Positions 34,795-43,596 of a DNA stretch of 64,000 nt are shown in pieces; position 1 is the stretch's first letter; each line of letters begins with the position of its first letter. The stretch lies in the NCBI RefSeq assembly GCF_025359345.1, contig NZ_JANYGQ010000032.1, positions 62,001 to 126,000 of the forward strand, given 5' to 3'. Under the pieces are notes generated by a model. That model was not told the origin of the DNA. It was given only the letters and a program-made list of their open reading frames with translations, and did not search any database. The stretch is from Mucilaginibacter sp. (GTDB lineage Bacteria; Bacteroidota; Bacteroidia; Sphingobacteriales; Sphingobacteriaceae). The position numbers and the translations under genes were made by a program.

Positions 34795-35745
34795 ATGATT
34801 AAACCTTTACTTGCCTTTTTTATAATTTTATTGCTTTTTACCGATGCCGAAGCTCAAAAAGGCGGCATAGTTTATTACCTAACCAATTCCGGCAAACTTG
34901 TATCGACAAAAGACAGCGCTGATTATTCGATGGTGGTATCGCCGCCTGACTCCAGTATTGACAAAACCATGTATGTTGTACGCGAGTACGACAAAAACGG
35001 GAAAGTGAGATTGGTAACCGGCTCAAAAACCAACGACGTTAACTTGCAATATTGGGGGCGTTATGTGGCCTATTATACAGCCGGGAAAAAGAAAAGCACA
35101 GGAACTTTCAAAGACGGAAAACTTTCCGGTAGCCGTGTTGAGTATTACCCGACCGGCAAGTTTTATAATTCAATTAATTGTTTGCCCGGTGACCGGGTAT
35201 TATATAATACTTGCATGGATTCACTGGGCAAAACTCTTGCCGAAAACGGTACAGGTGAATGGATTGACTTCGACGAAAGTTTTACCAAAATTATAGCACA
35301 AGGTAAAATAGTAAATGGGGTTAGGGACGGTGAATGGCGTGAGAAAAAGAATGACACTGTAACGAAAATCAACAATTATAACAATGGAATGCTGATGTCG
35401 TCGGATGAGGTTGATGCGTCTGGCAAGACAATATTTAGGCCTGTTGAAGTTGTTCCATCATTCCCCGGTGGGCTGGAGGCGTTTTACCAGTTTATAAACA
35501 AAAATACGAAATACCCCCGGACGGCATATGAAAACAACACGTCAGGCAAAGTCATAATTTCTTTTGTTGTTGAAAGGGATGGTAGCTTAACCGATGTAAA
35601 AGTAAAACGCGGAATTGGCGATGGCTGCGATGAAGAAGCAATGCGGGTAATAAAATTATCTTCCCCGTGGATACCAGGTACGCAGGGGGGCAAACCGGTG
35701 CGAGTTGCTTACAGCGTTCCTATATCTTTCGGATTATCAAACTAA
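34795..35745 (+). CDS. MORN-repeat protein with C-terminal TonB domain (first of tandem pair)
   Basis: A 316-aa exported protein. After a signal peptide (residues 1-20) come beta-hairpin repeats of the YwqK/MORN-2 kind (KSTGTFKDGKLSGSRVEYYPTGKFYN; NGVRDGEWREKK), then a TonB_C domain (about 215-316: FPGGLEAFYQFINKNTKYP, VIISFVVERDGSLTDVKV, GCDEEAMRVIKLSSPWIPG). The TonB domain here has no transmembrane helix or Pro-rich span, so it may bind peptidoglycan or a receptor rather than energise transport. Paralogue of the next gene, 6 bp downstream. Confidence 0.88.
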   Translation: MIKPLLAFFIILLLFTDAEAQKGGIVYYLTNSGKLVSTKDSADYSMVVSPPDSSIDKTMYVVREYDKNGKVRLVTGSKTNDVNLQYWGRYVAYYTAGKKKSTGTFKDGKLSGSRVEYYPTGKFYNSINCLPGDRVLYNTCMDSLGKTLAENGTGEWIDFDESFTKIIAQGKIVNGVRDGEWREKKNDTVTKINNYNNGMLMSSDEVDASGKTIFRPVEVVPSFPGGLEAFYQFINKNTKYPRTAYENNTSGKVIISFVVERDGSLTDVKVKRGIGDGCDEEAMRVIKLSSPWIPGTQGGKPVRVAYSVPISFGLSN

Positions 35746-35751
35746 ACTATA

Positions 35752-36768
35752 ATGACAAAACCTATTATATCGTTAATTTTAACCTTGGTTTTGTACTTGC
35801 CTTCCTATGCCCAGCAAAGCGGCTTAATCTATTACCTTAAAAATAACGGTAAACTTGTAGCTAACAAAGACAGTGCCGACTATTCCATGGTTGTTTTGCC
35901 GCCGGACACAACCGTCGACAAAAATCTCTATATCGTTTATGAATACGATAAAAACGGTAAACGGACATTAATAACAGGCTCAAAAACCAACGACATAAAT
36001 CTAAAATACGAGGGCCATTACATTACTTTTTACGCCAACGGGCACAGGAAGAAAATGGGAAACTTTGTTGGCGGAAATCCCGTTGGGCACGAAACTGAAT
36101 ACTACCCGAACGGAAAATTGTACTATGTCAAAGATTATATTTATGAAAAAAATGATGTTACCGAAAACGAGATTAATCGGGCTAAGACAAGGGAATTTAG
36201 AGCCGAATGCAGGGATTCGACAGGGAATATATTAACTGCAAACGGTAACGGAAAGTGGATTGAATTTGACGAAGACTTCAAGAACGTGATTGCAGAAGGA
36301 CCAATAGCACATGGCGACAAAGATTCCACCTGGTATGTACGCAATAACGGATTTGTTGTAAAACAAGAACATTATAAAGCTGCCAGGTTAGCATCATCTA
36401 CAGATAACACTGGTACTACCGTATACAGCGACGTTGATGGCATGCCGGAGTTTCCGGGAGGTATGGAGGCTTTGGGTTCTTTCCTTTCAAAAAACATAAG
36501 ATACCCAGCTGTGGCACGTGAAAATGGTACCCAGGGCAAGGTGATAGTAAGTTTTGTGGTGGAACCCGACGGCACACTAACGGATGTTCATGTTTCCCGT
36601 GGGATAGGTGATGGATGCGATGAGGAATCCAGGCGTGTTATCGCATTATCTTCTCCCTGGAAACCCGGTATGAAAAATGGACAGCCCGTACGCGTGGCTT
36701 ACAGTATCCCGATTTCTTTTGCTTTATCAGAAGAACCCAAAACAAAAAAGGCTTCCACCAAACAGTGA
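35752..36768 (+). CDS. MORN-repeat protein with C-terminal TonB domain (second of tandem pair)
   Basis: A 338-aa protein with the same layout as its neighbour: signal peptide (1-20, ending SYAQ), MORN-like hairpins (KMGNFVGGNPVGHETEYYPN, DFKNVIAEGPIAHGDKDSTW) and a TonB_C domain from about 225 (FPGGMEALGSFLSKNIRYP, VIVSFVVEPDGTLTDVHV, GCDEESRRVIALSSPWKPG). The C-terminus adds a lysine-rich tail (EEPKTKKASTKQ). The pair looks like a tandem duplication, and the two are probably expressed together. Confidence 0.88.
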   Translation: MTKPIISLILTLVLYLPSYAQQSGLIYYLKNNGKLVANKDSADYSMVVLPPDTTVDKNLYIVYEYDKNGKRTLITGSKTNDINLKYEGHYITFYANGHRKKMGNFVGGNPVGHETEYYPNGKLYYVKDYIYEKNDVTENEINRAKTREFRAECRDSTGNILTANGNGKWIEFDEDFKNVIAEGPIAHGDKDSTWYVRNNGFVVKQEHYKAARLASSTDNTGTTVYSDVDGMPEFPGGMEALGSFLSKNIRYPAVARENGTQGKVIVSFVVEPDGTLTDVHVSRGIGDGCDEESRRVIALSSPWKPGMKNGQPVRVAYSIPISFALSEEPKTKKASTKQ

Positions 36769-36798
36769 AAACCTTTTCTCAATAAATAAAGTTCCTTG

Positions 36799-37737
36799 TT
36801 AAATAACGCCGGTATCAACCAAAACCTGGTTCATATTACGTACAGCGTCAGCGCTCTTGTTAAACTCAGCCTGCTCGGCATCGCTTAATTTAAAGTCGAG
36901 GATTTTCTCCCAACCACCTTTGCCTAAAATTACCGGAACAACCAGCGAGATGTCTTTCTGTCCGTATTCGCCATCAAGGGCAACACCGCATGAGATTAGT
37001 TTTTTCTCGTCGCGTACGATGCTTTCAACCATTGCTGCTGTACCTGCGCCTGGTGCGTACCATGCAGAAGTACCGATCAAAGCTGTTAAAGTTGCACCGC
37101 CAACCATGGTTGCTTTTACAACTTTATCCTGTTGCTCTTTGCTTAATAGCTGCGTAACCGGGATACTGTTCCAGGTAGCGTGGTTAATTAAAGGGATCAT
37201 TGTTGTATCACCGTGACCACCAATAACAACCGCGTTTAAATCGGCAGGCGAGCAGCCAAGTTCCTGGCTCAGGTAATATTTAAAACGTGATGAATCCAAT
37301 GCACCACCCATACCTAAAATTTTATTTTTCGGTAAGCCCGAAGTTTTAAGGGTAAGGTAGTTCATGGTATCCATCGGGTTTGATACCACGATGATGATGG
37401 TATCAGGCGAATACTTTAATATATTTTCGGTAACGCTTTTTACTATACCGGCGTTAACACCGATCAATTCTTCGCGAGTCATGCCCGGTTTGCGCGGCAG
37501 GCCCGAAGTAATTACCACAACTTCCGAACCGGCAGTAGCCGCATAGTCGTTAGTAACACCTTTAATTTTAGTGTCGAACCCTAACAGGGCTGATGTTTGC
37601 ATCATATCGATGGCTTTACCTTCGGCAACGCCTTCTTTGATGTCTAATAAAATAAGTTCTTCGGCCAATTCTTTCCTGGCGATATTATCTGCGCAGGTTG
37701 CTCCAACAGCACCGGCGCCAACAACAGTTATTTTCAT
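36799..37737 (-). CDS. mdh: NAD-dependent malate dehydrogenase
   Basis: A 312-aa lactate/malate dehydrogenase-like enzyme of the TCA cycle converting malate to oxaloacetate. The nucleotide site is GAGAVGATCAD, with Asp32 (LLDIKEG) choosing NAD. Substrate and catalytic residues are Arg82 and Arg88 (LPRKPGMTREE), Asp148/Arg151 (ALDSSRF) and His175 (GGHGDTTM). The two arginine positions fit malate rather than lactate dehydrogenase. The gene is monocistronic and convergent with the MORN/TonB pair; no hairpin separates them. Cytoplasmic. Confidence 0.96.
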   Translation of the reverse strand: MKITVVGAGAVGATCADNIARKELAEELILLDIKEGVAEGKAIDMMQTSALLGFDTKIKGVTNDYAATAGSEVVVITSGLPRKPGMTREELIGVNAGIVKSVTENILKYSPDTIIIVVSNPMDTMNYLTLKTSGLPKNKILGMGGALDSSRFKYYLSQELGCSPADLNAVVIGGHGDTTMIPLINHATWNSIPVTQLLSKEQQDKVVKATMVGGATLTALIGTSAWYAPGAGTAAMVESIVRDEKKLISCGVALDGEYGQKDISLVVPVILGKGGWEKILDFKLSDAEQAEFNKSADAVRNMNQVLVDTGVI

Positions 37738-38368
37738 AATATATTTGATTTTGCGGATAGAAAATTAAATTGGCCGAAGATAGATATTTAAATTTTTTCT
37801 GCGTGTAAAAATTATACAATAAGTGTTTTGAATTCGGAATTCGGAATTTCGATTTCGGAATTAGAATAGCATGACCTATACCTGCGTAAAATTGCAGCTT
37901 TTTATGTTTTGTCAGATAAGGGCTCGAAAATGACTGGAAAATTTCGACGATGGTTGCATTTAGGTGCTTTAATTATAAAAATGGAATAAATATGTATTAA
38001 AAATTGCGCTGAACGTCGGTTTTTTGGATGTATTTGTGTAGAATGCTTTGTTTTATGATCTGTAATTTTACGATAAGCTATGTTAACATAGCAAATGATT
38101 TTTTTTAGTCCTTAAAAATTGCCACGGTGTTTCTACCTTATGTGACTTTTGCCTTTTAAGGATAATTTTTAATCGGTTGTTAATAAGTTTTAGATTTTAT
38201 GCCTTGTTTTAGTGAATTTCGCAGTATAGATGCATGTTTTTAAAAAATATTAGAATTTTTTTAACATTTTATGATGAAATTTATAAAAATAGTTTAAATT
38301 CGCCTCATTATTCGTAGATAACTCTACAAAATTTAAGATTTCAACCCATATTATAAATTAATTAAACA
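37738..38368. other. 631-bp AT-rich intergenic region before glutamine synthetase
   Basis: Lies between the divergent mdh and glutamine synthetase genes. It is strongly AT-rich and carries a TTCGGAAT-type simple repeat at 37831-37866. No ORF of note. It must contain promoters for both genes, but I do not find a clear match to the Bacteroidota -33/-7 motif. Confidence 0.5.
37831..37866. repeat. TTCGGAATT simple-sequence repeat
   Basis: AATTCGGAATTCGGAATTTC then GATTTCGGAATTAG. Related to the ATCCGAAAT repeats at 30990-31044 in inverse orientation. Confidence 0.5.
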
Positions 38369-39379
38369 ATGGCAACTAAACTCGAGTACATCTGGCTTGA
38401 TGGATACAAACCCACTCAAAGCCTGCGCAGCAAAACAAAAATTGTAAGTGATTTCGGCGGCACATTAGAAGAATGCCCAAACTGGAGCTTTGACGGTTCA
38501 TCAACCGAGCAGGCACCGGGCGGTTCGTCTGATTGCGTGTTGAAACCTGTATTTATTTGTAAAGATCCGGGAAGACTGGATGCTTACCTTGTAATGTGCG
38601 AAGTACTTGATTCAACTGGTGCAGCTCATGAGTCGAATGGCCGTGCGCTTATCCAGGATGATGACAATGATTTCTGGTTCGGTTTTGAGCAGGAATACTT
38701 CCTGTGGGATCCTGAAACCAACAAACCGCTTGGTTTCCCTGCTGGTGGCTATCCTGGTCCGCAAGGTCCTTACTATTGCTCGGTTGGCGCAAACAACGCT
38801 TACGGCCGCGACATAGTTGAAGAGCATCTTGACCTTTGCCTTGAAGCTGGTTTAAATGTTGAAGGTATCAACGCTGAGGTTGCTGCAGGTCAGTGGGAAT
38901 TCCAGATATTTGCTAAAGGCGCTAAAGAAGCCGGTGACCAGATTTGGGTTGCACGTTACCTGCTTGAAAGAGTTGGCGAGGCACATGGCGTTTCTATCAA
39001 CTGGCATTGCAAACCGCTTGGTCAATTAGACTGGAACGGTTCAGGCATGCACGCTAACTTCTCGAACACTACTTTGAGAACTTGCGGAAGCCAGGAGATC
39101 TATACCAAAATTTGCGAAGCTTTCCGTCCGGTTATTGCTGAGTGTATTGCAGTATACGGCGCCGATAACGATCAGCGTTTAACCGGTAAACACGAAACTG
39201 CTTCTATACATGACTACAGCTATGGTGTTTCTGACCGTGGCGCTTCAATCCGCATCCCGCTTTACACTGTACAAAAAGGCTGGAACGGTTACCTGGAAGA
39301 TCGTCGCCCTAACTCAGCTGCTGATCCATACAAAGTTGCCGCAGTTATTATCAAAACCGTTAAATCGGCAAAACTGTAA
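38369..39379 (+). CDS. Type II (eukaryotic-like) glutamine synthetase
   Basis: A 336-aa GSII-type enzyme that makes glutamine from glutamate, ammonia and ATP. Length and opening blocks (EYIWLDGYKPTQSLRSKTKI, LEECPNWSFDGSSTEQAPGG, FGFEQEYFLWDPET, PQGPYYCSVGANNAYGR) are those of the short eukaryotic-type family, not the 440-470-aa GSI. The Gln_synt_C region holds EINAEVAAGQWEFQIF and NWHCKPLGQLDWNGSGMHAN. It is alone in its operon, with a terminator after it. The region upstream is long and AT-rich, suggesting regulation by nitrogen status, which is inference. Confidence 0.95.
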   Translation: MATKLEYIWLDGYKPTQSLRSKTKIVSDFGGTLEECPNWSFDGSSTEQAPGGSSDCVLKPVFICKDPGRLDAYLVMCEVLDSTGAAHESNGRALIQDDDNDFWFGFEQEYFLWDPETNKPLGFPAGGYPGPQGPYYCSVGANNAYGRDIVEEHLDLCLEAGLNVEGINAEVAAGQWEFQIFAKGAKEAGDQIWVARYLLERVGEAHGVSINWHCKPLGQLDWNGSGMHANFSNTTLRTCGSQEIYTKICEAFRPVIAECIAVYGADNDQRLTGKHETASIHDYSYGVSDRGASIRIPLYTVQKGWNGYLEDRRPNSAADPYKVAAVIIKTVKSAKL

Positions 39380-39405
39380 TTCCTGACTAAAGTAAATATG
39401 TTCTT

Positions 39406-39437
39406 ATCCCCTGGTGGTAACTCACCGGGGGATTTTT
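39406..39437. terminator. Rho-independent terminator
   Basis: 11-bp stem ATCCCCTGGTG / CACCGGGGGAT (one T-G pair) with a 6-base loop, then TTTTT. Ends the glutamine synthetase transcript and lies 14 bp before the convergent kinase stop. Confidence 0.8.
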
Positions 39438-39450
39438 GCGTTAGGCCGGA

Positions 39451-41604
39451 CTATAGGTTTTTGTAATCAGGATCTAATACTTCGTAGAAGCTCTCAATCC
39501 ACGCCCCAACATTGTTCGACTGTTTAAAAACGCCATCTACCATTTCCTTGATCCGGTCATTGGGTATTCCTAAGACACTTTTAAATACCTTTAACCCTTT
39601 TAGTTCTGGCTGATATCTATGAAAAGAAAGGTCATTAAAATCATTTTTGGCCTTGTTCCCATAAGAATTTCTGCCTTGACAGTCAGTAATCATCAATAAA
39701 TATTGGTCGTGAGGGTCAGCCTCATGGAAAAAAAACACAGAAGTAGGATGTTCGGACTTTAAGACACTATATTCACTTAGTGTACTTACAGGCTTTAAAC
39801 CCAAAAATAGGCCTTTGCATTGTTTATAGTCGAAATTCGATGACTTGTCAAAAAGTTCCCCACACAGGCCCCTTTTCAAATCAAGATGAGACTTGATGAT
39901 TTGTATCAGTTGTTTACGTGAATCTAACTGTATCGCGATAGGTAAATCGTATATATTGTTTTGTTTATCGTTGCATAAAGCCAAATATTTATTTATTTCT
40001 GTTTTGAGTAAATTAGCCAAATCTTTAGCATTTTGATTGTGTTTGGTTTCGTGTAAGCCGTTTAATCTGTCCGCCAAATCCATCGCCCAAGTATACCCAA
40101 CTTCCTGAATACTAAAAATAAAAACACGTTGTATAGATGCTCCGCGAATAGCAGCCAATTCTGTGGCGCTAAAATATCTCCCATCCATACCTAAAGCAGA
40201 ACTACGCCACATTGCAGGGCTCGTGATACTTATAAAACTGTCCCCTTGACCTAGTCTGCCGAACAAACTTATCATTACTAATATTAGTCGTTCTCTTGTA
40301 TCATTTAGTACTACTACATCTTTAGATAAACCTTTAATGGTTTTTTCAACATCATAAATTCTTTGCGCAATTAATTCCTCTAAAAAAGGATTGACTTTTT
40401 CGCCTTTGATTCCGATTTCGAAATTTATTGAATCCCAGGTTTCATTTAACGACTTAAGTCTATCTAGTACCTTCGGGATTTTTGAGGTGACATAAGAATT
40501 CTGGTCTACGTAAGAATTCAATGCAGCCAATATTTCACGCATTGCCGGACGATCTATCGGATCCAATGAAACGCATTTGCAAATAATATCAATCACAAAC
40601 GGATTTTCGTCAAAAGTCCCAGGATTGCGTTTGGCGAATTTTTCTTTGATCAATTGACGCCGCTTATAATCTCTGAATTCACTTGATAAGATAGGTTCTT
40701 CTCCTATAGCCAAATGTAAAAGAAGCTTTCCATAGGAATAGACATCTGCTTGTTCCGTAATAAATATTTTACCATCGTTTCTCTCAGGTGCCCTATATGC
40801 GTGATCTTTTATTTGTATTTTCGAATCTCTGTTCGGTTCAGTCGAAAAGGCATCTCCAAAATCAATAAAGACCGGATAGGGTTTACCAGCAAAGTCGGTT
40901 TTTATGAAAATATTGGGCGGCCATATATCTCCATGTGCCACTCGTCGCTCATGGATATCGGCTAAACCGACAGCTAAACATTGTGCCAATTCTATCCAAG
41001 TTTTTGGATCACTCATACCAGTCCAATTGTCAATAGTTTTCCCCCGTTGACTTAAATAAGGCCTTGTCCTTTGCCCTATATTGGTTAAATAAGTTTCGAG
41101 GGGTACTGCGTCATCTAAAAAAAATTGAACCGTGACTGGCAATTCTACTAATTCGCCATTAAAATCATCTGGAAATTTTGAAAAATCAAATATTGGATTT
41201 GCGTATATACAGTTGTTAAGACGAGCACGCGTTAACTTCCATTCTTTTCGACATTCTTCGCACTGTTTGCGTAGGTAGTCGTTAATCTTACCTGCTGTAA
41301 ACTCATCTGGATTCAAGTTTGGCACCTTCAATACGATTTTTTTTGGGGCCGGTAGCTTTTTTCCATTTAAGTCAAGTGCATATCCGTCTGTTAATGGATT
41401 GTCGTGTTCGTCGGAAACAAATCCGACTAACGCAATTGCCCTACCACCTTTTTTTATACCCCCCTCTTCAACTCCATAATATCTTTTTTCGTTCGCCAAC
41501 CAAGGCATGTCCTTCATATCTTCCTCGCTGAAAGGTAGGTCATACGTGAAGCGAAAGGGCAATGGAATATTTTTGTTTAGTAACTTAATGGTTTTTAATG
41601 ACAT
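39451..41604 (-). CDS. Protein kinase-like protein fused to a PLD-like C-terminal region
   Basis: A 717-aa cytosolic protein. The first 375 residues form a Ser/Thr-type kinase: ATP lysine in IVLKVPNLNP (about 92), catalytic HGDIWPPNIFIK (Asp about 226), metal-binding DFG in FIDFGDAF (about 249), and APE in YRAPERND (about 270). All key residues are kept, so it should be active. After a helical linker, residues about 460-500 (MWRSSALGMDGRYFSATELA, then IRGASIQRVFIF) resemble the PLD/HKD-like domain used in some regulators and effectors, without an HKD motif. DNA is AT-rich compared with its neighbours. It is alone in its operon; resembles anti-phage or signalling kinases, but the role is unknown. 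Confidence 0.82.
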   Translation of the reverse strand: MSLKTIKLLNKNIPLPFRFTYDLPFSEEDMKDMPWLANEKRYYGVEEGGIKKGGRAIALVGFVSDEHDNPLTDGYALDLNGKKLPAPKKIVLKVPNLNPDEFTAGKINDYLRKQCEECRKEWKLTRARLNNCIYANPIFDFSKFPDDFNGELVELPVTVQFFLDDAVPLETYLTNIGQRTRPYLSQRGKTIDNWTGMSDPKTWIELAQCLAVGLADIHERRVAHGDIWPPNIFIKTDFAGKPYPVFIDFGDAFSTEPNRDSKIQIKDHAYRAPERNDGKIFITEQADVYSYGKLLLHLAIGEEPILSSEFRDYKRRQLIKEKFAKRNPGTFDENPFVIDIICKCVSLDPIDRPAMREILAALNSYVDQNSYVTSKIPKVLDRLKSLNETWDSINFEIGIKGEKVNPFLEELIAQRIYDVEKTIKGLSKDVVVLNDTRERLILVMISLFGRLGQGDSFISITSPAMWRSSALGMDGRYFSATELAAIRGASIQRVFIFSIQEVGYTWAMDLADRLNGLHETKHNQNAKDLANLLKTEINKYLALCNDKQNNIYDLPIAIQLDSRKQLIQIIKSHLDLKRGLCGELFDKSSNFDYKQCKGLFLGLKPVSTLSEYSVLKSEHPTSVFFFHEADPHDQYLLMITDCQGRNSYGNKAKNDFNDLSFHRYQPELKGLKVFKSVLGIPNDRIKEMVDGVFKQSNNVGAWIESFYEVLDPDYKNL

Positions 41605-41710
41605 ATGTCTGTAAGATTTAGATTTTTATAAAAATATAAATCTTTTATTTATGTATCAATTTATTTTAGCGTACACTATCCCATGAATTGTGAATTGTGC
41701 TGACATAAAT

Positions 41711-42109
41711 TTAATTTACACGGTATACACCCGATGCAATCAGCCTAAATCCATCCACCGATAAATTGTATAAATAAACCCAGCACTCAACTGTTGTGTC
41801 AGCCGCCTCAACCGACATCAATTCTCTTACATATAAATTTGGCTGCGCTTCATCCGGTCCAAACCCTTCGTAGTGGTCCAGTTGTTTGAATACCTGTTTT
41901 GTATTATTTAACTTGTAAATTTTTCCGTAGACATAATTTTTGCCTTCGCTATCGACAACGGCTCCGGGATATTCACCCATATCATAAAGTCTGCCTTTAA
42001 ATTTACCATCAGCATAAAAAGTACAATTGGCGTTGAGATAGGCGCCAAATTCGTTCTGCTTATCCAGCAGCGTACCGTAGACAAATAAATAGGGGCTTCC
42101 GTTTTTCAT
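41711..42109 (-). CDS. Gamma-glutamylcyclotransferase-like protein
   Basis: A 132-aa AIG2/GGCT-fold protein. The signature YLFVYGTLL (Tyr-Gly-Thr-Leu at 11-14) and the catalytic Glu81 in LDHYEGFG are present, as is MGEYPGAV. Such enzymes split gamma-glutamyl amino acids or amines to 5-oxoproline. I take the ATG at 42109; a start at 42223 would add 38 residues unlike the family. It is divergent from a GS-like ligase (128 bp between starts), which makes gamma-glutamyl amines, so the two may form a make-and-break pair. No signal peptide. Confidence 0.85.
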   Translation of the reverse strand: MKNGSPYLFVYGTLLDKQNEFGAYLNANCTFYADGKFKGRLYDMGEYPGAVVDSEGKNYVYGKIYKLNNTKQVFKQLDHYEGFGPDEAQPNLYVRELMSVEAADTTVECWVYLYNLSVDGFRLIASGVYRVN

Positions 42110-42237
42110 TTCAATCGTAAAGATATCTCGTGTTGGGTACGGACGCAATATTTTCCGCCTTTGGTGAATGATTTCTTTATTGTTTAACACATTAAATTTA
42201 TCTTGCTTAAATTGCCACGCCAATTAGTTGATGCGCC

Positions 42238-43596
42238 ATGAACGAAGAACAGGTAAAAGCCTATATACAGGATAACGATATAAAAAAAATAAAATTTGCC
42301 TTTGCAGATATCGACGGGGTATTGCGGGGTAAGGTAATTCACCCCAAAAAGTTCCTGGATGGGCTTGAAGGCGGCTACGGCTTTTGCGATGTAGTATGGG
42401 GTTGGGATAGCAGCGACGCCTGTTATGATAACGTAAAGCTTACCGGCTGGCACACCGGCTACCCCGACCAAATGTGCCGTATCGACCTTTCAACTTTCCG
42501 CACTGTGCCATGGGATGAAAATATTCCTTTCTTTTTAGGGGACTTCAGCAAAGCAGATGGCAATGATTTGCCGGCCTGTGGGCGCAGCCTGTTAAAACGA
42601 ATTGCTAAACAATGCGCTGATATGGGCTATCATGCAGAGTTTGCCCAGGAGTTTGAGTGGTTCAACTTTAGCGAAACACCGCAAAGCCTTAAGGAAAAGA
42701 GCTTTACCAATTTAGAAAGCCTTACACCGGGCATGTTTGGCTACTCGATACTGCGTACATCATTAAACGATGAGTTTTATAATGACTTGTTTGATTTGCT
42801 GCTACAATTTAACGTCCCGCTTGAAGGTTTGCACACTGAAACCGGCCCCGGGGTTTACGAAGCTGCCATACTGCATGATGGCGTTTTAGAAGCGGCTGAT
42901 AAAGCCGTGCTGTTTAAAACAGCAGTAAAGGAGATTGCCAACAAACACGGCATTATGGCAACCTTTATGGCCAAGTGGAACGAAAACCTGCCCGGTTGCA
43001 GCGGTCACCTTCACCAAAGCCTTTGGACAAAAGACAAAGCAAAAAACCTGTTTTACAGCGCGGACGATGAGTTTAACATGAGCGACTTGCATAAACATTA
43101 TCTTGCCGGTCAGCTGCATTGCCTTCCGCAAATATTGCCCATGTATGCGCCTACAATAAACAGCTACAAGCGCCTGGTTGAAGGCGCCTGGGCGCCAACT
43201 ACTGTAACATGGGGTATCGATAACCGAACAACTGCGTTACGTGTTATCCACACATCCGAAAATTATACCCGCTTGGAAACCCGCATCCCCGGTTCTGATA
43301 CTAATCCATACCTTGCTATGGCTGCGGCCCTGGCATCGGGCTTATATGGTATTAAAAATAAACTGCCCTTAAATATTCCGGCAACAGTTGGCAATGGTTA
43401 CCAGGATAAACGCAATGGCAGCCTGTCATCAAACCTCTTTGATGCGACCAATATGATGAAAAATTCGGCACTGGCGAAACAATTGTTCGGTGACCCTTTT
43501 GTAGACCATTTTACAAATACCCGCCTCTGGGAATGCCGGCAGTTTGGGAAATCTGTGACTGATTGGGAACTAAAGAGGTATTTCGAAATAATCTGA
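42238..43596 (+). CDS. Glutamine synthetase family ligase (GSI-like, perhaps gamma-glutamylamine-forming)
   Basis: A 452-aa glutamine synthetase I-fold enzyme, distinct from the GSII at 38369. The N-terminal region carries FAFADIDGVLRGKVIHPKKF, and the catalytic domain AQEFEWFNF (metal Glu), LHTETGPGVYE, GCSGHLHQSL, NRTTALRVIH and ETRIPGSDTNPYLAMAAALA. It lacks the adenylylation loop of true GSI. The gene cluster with a gamma-glutamylcyclotransferase, an APH-like kinase and a HAD phosphatase suggests it makes a gamma-glutamyl amine rather than glutamine. The substrate is unproved. Confidence 0.88.
   Translation: MNEEQVKAYIQDNDIKKIKFAFADIDGVLRGKVIHPKKFLDGLEGGYGFCDVVWGWDSSDACYDNVKLTGWHTGYPDQMCRIDLSTFRTVPWDENIPFFLGDFSKADGNDLPACGRSLLKRIAKQCADMGYHAEFAQEFEWFNFSETPQSLKEKSFTNLESLTPGMFGYSILRTSLNDEFYNDLFDLLLQFNVPLEGLHTETGPGVYEAAILHDGVLEAADKAVLFKTAVKEIANKHGIMATFMAKWNENLPGCSGHLHQSLWTKDKAKNLFYSADDEFNMSDLHKHYLAGQLHCLPQILPMYAPTINSYKRLVEGAWAPTTVTWGIDNRTTALRVIHTSENYTRLETRIPGSDTNPYLAMAAALASGLYGIKNKLPLNIPATVGNGYQDKRNGSLSSNLFDATNMMKNSALAKQLFGDPFVDHFTNTRLWECRQFGKSVTDWELKRYFEII

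Noticed and set aside
34795..36768. MORN/YwqK proteins as toxin-antitoxin antitoxins
   Set aside because: The name comes from distant likeness; both are exported and carry TonB domains, with no toxin gene nearby.
37831..37866. Possible CRISPR-like repeat
   Set aside because: Units are short, directly adjoining and variable, with no spacers.
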